Positions 6,207 to 9,677 of a stretch of 9,677 nt of DNA are shown one piece after another (position 1 is the stretch's first letter; each line of letters begins with the position of its first letter). Under the pieces are notes generated by a model. It did not search any database, was not told the origin of the DNA, and worked only from the letters and a program-made list of their open reading frames with translations. The translations under genes and the position numbers were made by a program. Origin of the DNA: Nitrospinaceae bacterium (lineage in GTDB: Bacteria; Nitrospinota; Nitrospinia; Nitrospinales; VA-1); NCBI GenBank assembly GCA_016763735.1, contig JAESTE010000115.1:1-9677 (forward strand), in the 5' to 3' direction.

Positions 6207-7640
6207 TCAAGGCGATAACCTTGCGGCCCATTCTTTATCACCCAGAATTTCGCGCAAGCTATCAGCAAGAACACCGAAGTCCATACTGTCTTCGGCATTT
6301 TTCTCTGCCTTTTTATAAAGGCGGCGTGCCCCTTCCCCATCTCCGAGCTTTTCTACAAAACATTCAGCCAACCCCAAAAGGTCGCAAGAGTCTTTAGCCT
6401 CGTCTTCTGCTTTATGGTATAGCTCGCTGGCCCACTCCCCGTCACCCAGTTTTGCGAAGACGTTATCTGCAAGTTCATAAAAATCAGAATACTCCTTCGC
6501 ATTCTCCTCAGCTTTTTTATAAATTTTAAGTTGCCATTCCTTATCCTCAAAAATTTCTGAAACGCTTTCAGCGAGGTCGCACAATTCACGAATATTTTCG
6601 CTTTCTGCTTTCTCGAATAATTGTTTCGTCCACTCTTTATCGCCAAGAGCTTCAAAAATACTATACGCCAGCCAATTCAGGTCGAGACTGCTCTCTGCAT
6701 ATTCCTCGGCCTTCCTGTAAATTTTTTTAGCCCAGTCTTTATCATTGAGTGCAAGGGCAACGCTATAGGCAAGCCAGTTCAAGTCGAGACTGTCTTCGGC
6801 CTTTGCTTCTGCTTTTTGATATACGTTTTTGGCCCATTGCCCGTCTCCCGCTTCTGCCAATTGATCTGCAACTTGTTTGAGGTCGCAAGCATCATTCGCA
6901 TTGGCTTCCTCAGTTTGAAATTTACGAGTTAGATATTCATCGCTGTTTAGTGGCCTCTCCTCCGAAACCCGTGTTTCTTCTTTTTTTGGCTGCTCTTCAC
7001 CATCGATAAACTTTAAATATTCGAGATAGTGGATTTTGTCTCCTGCATAAAGAAAACTTTTTTCGTACTTTGTTTTGGGCAGGTTCTTTCTCTCATGGGA
7101 AATACCCGTCTCTTGATTCACATTTCGCAATGAAGGCTCTGCATTAAAATAATCGAGTATCTCCATAGCATAGGTTTCACTATCCGTAGCCAGATGAACA
7201 TGACCTTTTGGAGCCAGCTTCTGTGCGATCAGTTTTGCAAGTTCTGGTTTAATTAGGCGGCGTTTGAAATGTCGTTTCTTGGGCCAGGGGTCGGGGAGAT
7301 TGATATAAACCGAATTTAATTCTTCGGCTTGAAAGAGGTGAGGGAGCTTTTCCCGGACATCCCCAAAAACAACACGTATATTTTTTAGCTGGGAAGAACG
7401 AATACGCGCAAGTAATTTTTGGATACCGTCCTGGGAAAAATCTATGCCGATGAAATTACTATCTGGTTCTCGTTTAGCCATGGAGATTAAAAAATCCCCC
7501 ATGCCAAAACCAATTTCAAGCTTTAAAGGATGGTTGTTCCCGAATTGGCTTTGCCAACCCGGGTTTTCTTTAACATCAAGAAAGCAAGGGTCCTCCACAA
7601 CGAAAGCTGTGGAAGAGGGTCTGGCAGTTAATAATCCCAT
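6207..7640 (-). CDS. trmB: tRNA (guanine-N7)-methyltransferase with a C-terminal 34-residue repeat domain
   Basis: Residues 1-215 are a complete TrmB, which uses S-adenosylmethionine to make m7G46 in the tRNA variable loop. Motifs seen are LEIGFGMGDF (41-50) for SAM, FIGIDF (63-68), the signature NLPDPWPKKRHFKRRL (114-129), TDSETYAMEIL (152-162) and TKYEKSFL (190-197). Bacterial TrmB is normally about 210-240 residues. Here a charged linker (about 212-245) leads into some 230 further residues built from seven units with the pattern LGDKEWA.KIYKKAEE.AE..DL..LA. The key tryptophans are at 269, 303, 337, 369, 403 and 471, with glycine at the expected position 437. The repeat is TPR-like in length and helical pattern. 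The frame is continuous, so this is a true fusion in this sequence. The protein ends soon after the seventh tryptophan (AARLSP), in mid-unit. No good Shine-Dalgarno precedes ATG 7640. The lipoprotein gene ends 22 bp upstream on the same strand. Confidence 0.93.
   Translation of the reverse strand: MGLLTARPSSTAFVVEDPCFLDVKENPGWQSQFGNNHPLKLEIGFGMGDFLISMAKREPDSNFIGIDFSQDGIQKLLARIRSSQLKNIRVVFGDVREKLPHLFQAEELNSVYINLPDPWPKKRHFKRRLIKPELAKLIAQKLAPKGHVHLATDSETYAMEILDYFNAEPSLRNVNQETGISHERKNLPKTKYEKSFLYAGDKIHYLEYLKFIDGEEQPKKEETRVSEERPLNSDEYLTRKFQTEEANANDACDLKQVADQLAEAGDGQWAKNVYQKAEAKAEDSLDLNWLAYSVALALNDKDWAKKIYRKAEEYAESSLDLNWLAYSIFEALGDKEWTKQLFEKAESENIRELCDLAESVSEIFEDKEWQLKIYKKAEENAKEYSDFYELADNVFAKLGDGEWASELYHKAEDEAKDSCDLLGLAECFVEKLGDGEGARRLYKKAEKNAEDSMDFGVLADSLREILGDKEWAARLSP
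6210..6911 (-). repeat. Seven in-frame 102-bp tandem repeats inside trmB
   Basis: The repeat tryptophans are spaced 34, 34, 32, 34, 34 and 34 residues apart (counting glycine 437 as a substituted tryptophan), i.e. about 102 bases per unit with one unit two codons short. At DNA level the best conserved pair is 6661-6690 against 6763-6792, exactly 102 bases apart and differing at four of 30 bases. The other units have diverged more, so duplication is partly recent and partly old. Each unit reads as two helices joined at a GD[KG]EW turn, the architecture of solenoid scaffolds. Confidence 0.85.
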
Positions 7641-7662
7641 GGCTTATAGAGCATCAAATTAT

Positions 7663-7824
7663 TTACTTGCCTAATAAATCACTGGCTTTTTTAGAAGCAT
7701 CTTCCATTGCTTTATCCAGTTTTTCACCTGCTTTTTCTGCTTCGCCTTTTTCTCCGCAACCAACGGTGCCGATTACAGCAACAATTAAAACCAATGCGAT
7801 CATTAATTTTTTAAAGCTATTCAT
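7663..7824 (-). CDS. Small lipoprotein, 53 residues
   Basis: The ATG at 7824 has AGGAG four bases upstream, and the protein starts MNSFKK followed by a hydrophobic stretch (7-21) and a lipobox-like TVGC with C23 as the lipidation site. An upstream in-frame start at 7854 would add ten residues before the signal peptide and has no ribosome site. The mature peptide (23-53) is short, strongly charged and rich in Ala, Glu and Lys, with a repeated KAxxxxDKAxxxAxKKA character, so it is probably an amphipathic helix at the membrane. It resembles entericidin-type and other tiny Gram-negative lipoproteins in layout, but I cannot assign a family. The gene sits 22 bp before trmB on the same strand and is probably co-transcribed with it, though a functional link is not evident. 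Confidence 0.75.
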   Translation of the reverse strand: MNSFKKLMIALVLIVAVIGTVGCGEKGEAEKAGEKLDKAMEDASKKASDLLGK

Positions 7825-7932
7825 AACTCTCCTTTCATACAAATTGTCTATCAAAAAAACTTCTTTCCAATTCTATTCGGTTCCCTATTAAAATGGAATC
7901 TAAATATTGTGATAAGGTATTCAAGAATAAAT

Positions 7933-8742
7933 ATGAATAGAATTCTACAAATATCGTTCCTCCTGTCCTTGGTCTTCTTGACTTCTTTCGCCTATGCTCA
8001 CGGCATGTCAGAAGCGGAAAAACAAAGCATTTTACAAGGAGGCAATCTTCAATACCTGAAGATCGGTGCCACCCATATGCTGACCGGATACGACCATCTC
8101 TTATTCGTATTCGGCATTGTATTTTTCCTGACCACTTTCATGGATGTCGTAAAATATATCACCGCCTTCACCATCGGTCACAGTATCACTCTCATCACCG
8201 CAACATTAATGGGAGTAACGGTAAATTATTTTTTGATTGATGCGGTGATCGCGCTCAGCGTTTGTTATATTGGCTATGAAAATCTAGGAGGATTCAAGAA
8301 ATTATTTGAAAAGGGACTGGATATGATCTGGGCCGTTTTTATCTTCGGACTGATTCACGGATTAGGACTTTCCACCCGACTTCAACAACTTCCCCTTGGA
8401 GACGAAGGGATTGTCTGGAGAATTCTTTCCTTTAATCTGGGAATAGAATTGGGGCAAATAGCAGCATTATGCGTGATGGTTGCATTACTATTTAAATGGC
8501 GGCGTACCCAATCATCTTTACAAATCAGCAACGTTTCCAACAACGCTTTGATTTATGCAGGAGCCTTTTTATTTTTATTTCAAATGCACGGTTACTCTCA
8601 TACCCTCGACCCGGATGAATTCCCCTTCCCGGAAGACAACCATTTTCATGCCCACGAAAAGATGGACCGTCCAACTCCCGTACCGGGAGAAGAGTATTTA
8701 AAAATCCCTGGGGAAACACTCCCCGATCCGCTCGGCTTGTAA
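7933..8742 (+). CDS. HupE/UreJ-type membrane protein with a signal peptide
   Basis: A 269-residue membrane protein of the second HupE/UreJ family type, whose members are associated with metal (mostly nickel) uptake for hydrogenase or urease; many are uncharacterised. It opens with a signal peptide (1-22, cleavage after AYA), then a short external segment and about six membrane spans. Characteristic motifs are GATHMLTGYDHLLFVFG (45-61), TAFTIGHSITLI (78-89), FGLIHGLGLS (138-147) and SFNLGIELGQ (167-176); H48, D54, H55, H83, H142 and E172 are likely metal-coordinating or pore residues. The tail after the last span (218-269) is rich in His, Pro and acidic residues (MHGYSH, NHFHAHE). I chose ATG 7933 because it gives a clean signal peptide; an in-frame GTG at 7909 would add eight residues. 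No strong Shine-Dalgarno is present for either. No hydrogenase, urease or nickel gene lies nearby. It is divergent from the lipoprotein gene across 108 bp. Confidence 0.88.
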   Translation: MNRILQISFLLSLVFLTSFAYAHGMSEAEKQSILQGGNLQYLKIGATHMLTGYDHLLFVFGIVFFLTTFMDVVKYITAFTIGHSITLITATLMGVTVNYFLIDAVIALSVCYIGYENLGGFKKLFEKGLDMIWAVFIFGLIHGLGLSTRLQQLPLGDEGIVWRILSFNLGIELGQIAALCVMVALLFKWRRTQSSLQISNVSNNALIYAGAFLFLFQMHGYSHTLDPDEFPFPEDNHFHAHEKMDRPTPVPGEEYLKIPGETLPDPLGL

Positions 8743-8754
8743 TTAGCCTTCTAT

Positions 8755-8836
8755 CACCCTGAGCCTATCAAAGGATCTTTCTTCTTCCCCGATAAGCAGG
8801 TACGAATTACCACAAGAGTGACTGTCCTGCCGGACA
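8755..8836. repeat. Degenerate palindromic repeat remnants after the HupE-like gene
   Basis: CACCCTGAGCCTATCAAAGG (8755-8774) resembles a palindromic motif that recurs in intergenic regions of many bacteria (from memory CCCTGAGCCTGTCGAAGGG), with a few changes. Further on TGTCC TGCC GGACA (8823-8836) is a five-pair hairpin with a four-base loop. Neither is followed by a T run. The 101-bp spacer 8743-8843 contains no ORF I can support and probably holds repeat debris and the 3' end of the HupE-like transcript. Confidence 0.35.
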
Positions 8837-8843
8837 AATGGAC

Positions 8844-8871
8844 TTGAATTTTCTTAAAGCCCCTTTATAAT
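8844..8871 (+). promoter_or_regulatory. Sigma70-type promoter of the tRNA-Leu gene
   Basis: TTGAAT (8844-8849) and a perfect TATAAT (8866-8871) are separated by 16 bases. Transcription would begin near 8878, leaving a leader of about 18 bases before the tRNA. The sequence between -10 and tRNA is AT-rich without an obvious GC discriminator. Confidence 0.75.
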
Positions 8872-8895
8872 ACAAATCTTCTTTATTTAGATGTT

Positions 8896-8982
8896 GCCGA
8901 AGTGGCGGAATTGGTAGACGCGCATGATTCAGGTTCATGTGCCCGAAAGGGTGTGGAAGTTCGAGTCTTCTCTTCGGCACCA
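8896..8982 (+). tRNA. tRNA-Leu, anticodon CAG
   Basis: The 87-base gene folds as a class II tRNA. Acceptor GCCGAAG (8896-8902) pairs with CTTCGGC (8972-8978), followed by discriminator A and an encoded CCA (8980-8982). The D arm contains the leucine-like GGCGGAATTGGTAGACGCG. The anticodon stem CATGA/TCATG encloses loop TTCAGGT with anticodon CAG at 8930-8932, reading codon CTG. The long variable arm is closed by CCC GAAA GGG, and the T arm is GGAAG TTCGAGT CTTCT with one wobble pair. The sequence is close to E. coli tRNA-Leu(CAG) in the D arm and anticodon loop. It is preceded by its own promoter and stands alone; no second tRNA follows in the next 350 bases. Confidence 0.97.
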
Positions 8983-9010
8983 ACTTATTAAAGATGATGC
9001 AAAATCAAAC

Positions 9011-9205
9011 TTACATGATCTCAACCCTCGAACTAGTAGCAATATCCTCTTCTTTATAGCTCTGATATCGCCCATCGCTTCCAATTGGTAAGAACTGTTT
9101 AGATAAAAAAAGATTCCCAGGAATTGCTCGGTTTACTGAAAATCCCTCCCTCAAAATATTTGCATCAAATATAGGCATTAATATTCTATCTATGCTTAAG
9201 GACAC
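9011..9205 (-). CDS. Doubtful small ORF, 64 residues, unrecognised
   Basis: A minus-strand frame from GTG 9205 to a TAA at 9011. An internal ATG at 9178 would give 55 residues. There is no Shine-Dalgarno before either start. The composition is protein-like, with GFSVNRAIPGNLFLSKQFLP in the middle and a charged end (SYKEEDIATSSRVEIM), and no signal peptide or membrane segment. It could be a small gene, the remnant of a larger gene beside the tRNA, or chance. I do not recognise any family. Confidence 0.22.
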   Translation of the reverse strand: MSLSIDRILMPIFDANILREGFSVNRAIPGNLFLSKQFLPIGSDGRYQSYKEEDIATSSRVEIM

Positions 9206-9275
9206 AGCAAATATCCCAATTTTTAAAAACTAGAAACATATTAAATCATTAAAAATCAATCAGTTAATATTTAAT

Positions 9276-9305
9276 TTTACTTTGGTTTCTATCTTGCATT
9301 ATAAT
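9276..9305 (+). promoter_or_regulatory. Candidate promoter of the HDOD gene
   Basis: A perfect TATAAT (9300-9305) is preceded at 18 bases by TTTACT (9276-9281), four of six matches to the -35 consensus, in a very AT-rich context. Transcription from about 9312 would give a leader of roughly 23 bases that contains the Shine-Dalgarno GGGAGG (9323-9328), six bases before the ATG. Confidence 0.6.
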
Positions 9306-9334
9306 TGTAAACATACAACATTGGGAGGTGTTTT

Positions 9335-9677
9335 ATGGTTATTCAGGAATTATTTCAAGACGAGATCAAAGTTCCTTCCTTACCTGAAGTATTTTATCAG
9401 TTCAAACAAGCCGTTGATGATCCAGAAAGCTCTTTCGAAGAAATTGGAGAAATAATCGGGCATGACCCCGGACTAACCGTTCGCCTTTTGAAGATTGTAA
9501 ACAGTGCATTTTATGGGTTCCCTCAGCAAGTAGAAACCATTTCTCATGCCATTGGAATCATTGGAAGACAGCAATTAAATGATCTTGTTATTTCCACTGT
9601 AGTGATGGATCAATTCCAGAATGTTCCGCAAAGCTCGTTTAATTTAAATTCTTTTTGGAAGCACAGCATTGCCTGCG
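9335..9677 (+). CDS. HDOD-domain signalling protein, C-terminus cut off by the window edge
   Basis: The frame opens at ATG 9335 behind a strong GGGAGG and remains open to the edge, giving 114 residues and one extra base. From about residue 13 it follows the HDOD domain, a catalytically altered relative of HD phosphohydrolases used as a regulatory or docking module. The order is PSLPEVFYQFKQAVDD (14-29), EEIGEIIGHDPGLTVRLLKI (35-54), VNSAFYGFPQQVETISHAI (55-73), GIIGRQQLNDLVI (74-86), then the start of the following helix at FWKHSIAC (107-114). HDOD proteins often act in cyclic-di-GMP, motility, stress or two-component signalling, and many carry a second domain (GGDEF, EAL, receiver) after HDOD. 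Whether this one does is outside the window. It is transcribed alone from its own promoter as far as can be seen. Confidence 0.9.
   Translation, partial: MVIQELFQDEIKVPSLPEVFYQFKQAVDDPESSFEEIGEIIGHDPGLTVRLLKIVNSAFYGFPQQVETISHAIGIIGRQQLNDLVISTVVMDQFQNVPQSSFNLNSFWKHSIAC

Larger units (their letters stand above)
8983..9334. other. AT-rich spacer between tRNA-Leu and the HDOD gene
   Basis: These 352 bases are clearly richer in A and T than the rest of the window, especially 9220-9310. No further tRNA, terminator with a strong stem, or copy of the tRNA 3' end is visible. The right part holds a promoter and Shine-Dalgarno for the HDOD gene. The left part holds only one doubtful minus-strand ORF, listed separately. 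Confidence 0.6.

Noticed and set aside
6353..6655. 100-residue minus-strand ORF overlapping trmB in another frame
   Set aside because: Shadow frame within the repeat-coding region; the trmB frame carries the conserved repeat pattern.
6210..6911. CRISPR array suspected from regular repetition
   Set aside because: The 102-bp period keeps a continuous reading frame with an amino-acid pattern; there are no short identical repeats with unique spacers.
6621..6932. 103-residue plus-strand ORF opposite the trmB repeats
   Set aside because: Its apparent internal repetition simply mirrors the 102-bp repeats of the real gene on the other strand.
7909..7932. GTG 7909 as the start of the HupE-like gene
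   Set aside because: It lacks a ribosome site and adds eight polar residues before the signal peptide; ATG 7933 is the cleaner start.

Overview
The window looks like chromosomal DNA of a Gram-negative bacterium with moderate GC content. The evidence is a small lipoprotein, exported proteins with classical signal peptides, good Shine-Dalgarno sites and sigma70-like promoters. The mix of TPR, HDOD, HupE/UreJ-type and SNF-transporter genes would fit a marine, Deltaproteobacteria- or Nitrospinota-like lineage. That placement is a guess from gene style; no marker in the window settles it.

Layout. (1) Positions 1-4762, minus strand, read from right to left: uvrC (nucleotide excision repair), a 120-bp repeat with inverted hairpin ends, a secreted protein of unknown function, a DegT/ArnB-type PLP aminotransferase 17 bp behind it, and a TPR protein that runs off the left edge. 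(2) Positions 4794-6155, plus strand: an SNF-family sodium-coupled amino-acid transporter, divergent from uvrC with only 31 bp between the two starts. (3) Positions 6207-7824, minus strand: a 53-residue lipoprotein followed 22 bp later by trmB, whose protein carries about 230 extra C-terminal residues made of 34-residue repeats. (4) Positions 7933-8742, plus strand: a HupE/UreJ-type membrane protein. (5) Positions 8743-9677: a short repeat-like spacer, a good promoter, tRNA-Leu(CAG), an AT-rich 350-bp stretch with one doubtful small ORF, and the start of an HDOD-domain gene with its own promoter and Shine-Dalgarno site, cut by the right edge.

Most genes are individual housekeeping or accessory functions and do not form a pathway: DNA repair (UvrC), tRNA modification (TrmB), translation (tRNA-Leu), transport (SNF transporter, HupE-like protein) and signalling (HDOD). 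The likely co-transcribed pairs are secreted protein/aminotransferase and lipoprotein/trmB. I see no phage, transposase, CRISPR array or defence cassette. I do not find a convincing new multi-gene system. The most unusual items are the TrmB-repeat fusion and the paired-hairpin repeat that supplies the stop codon of uvrC.
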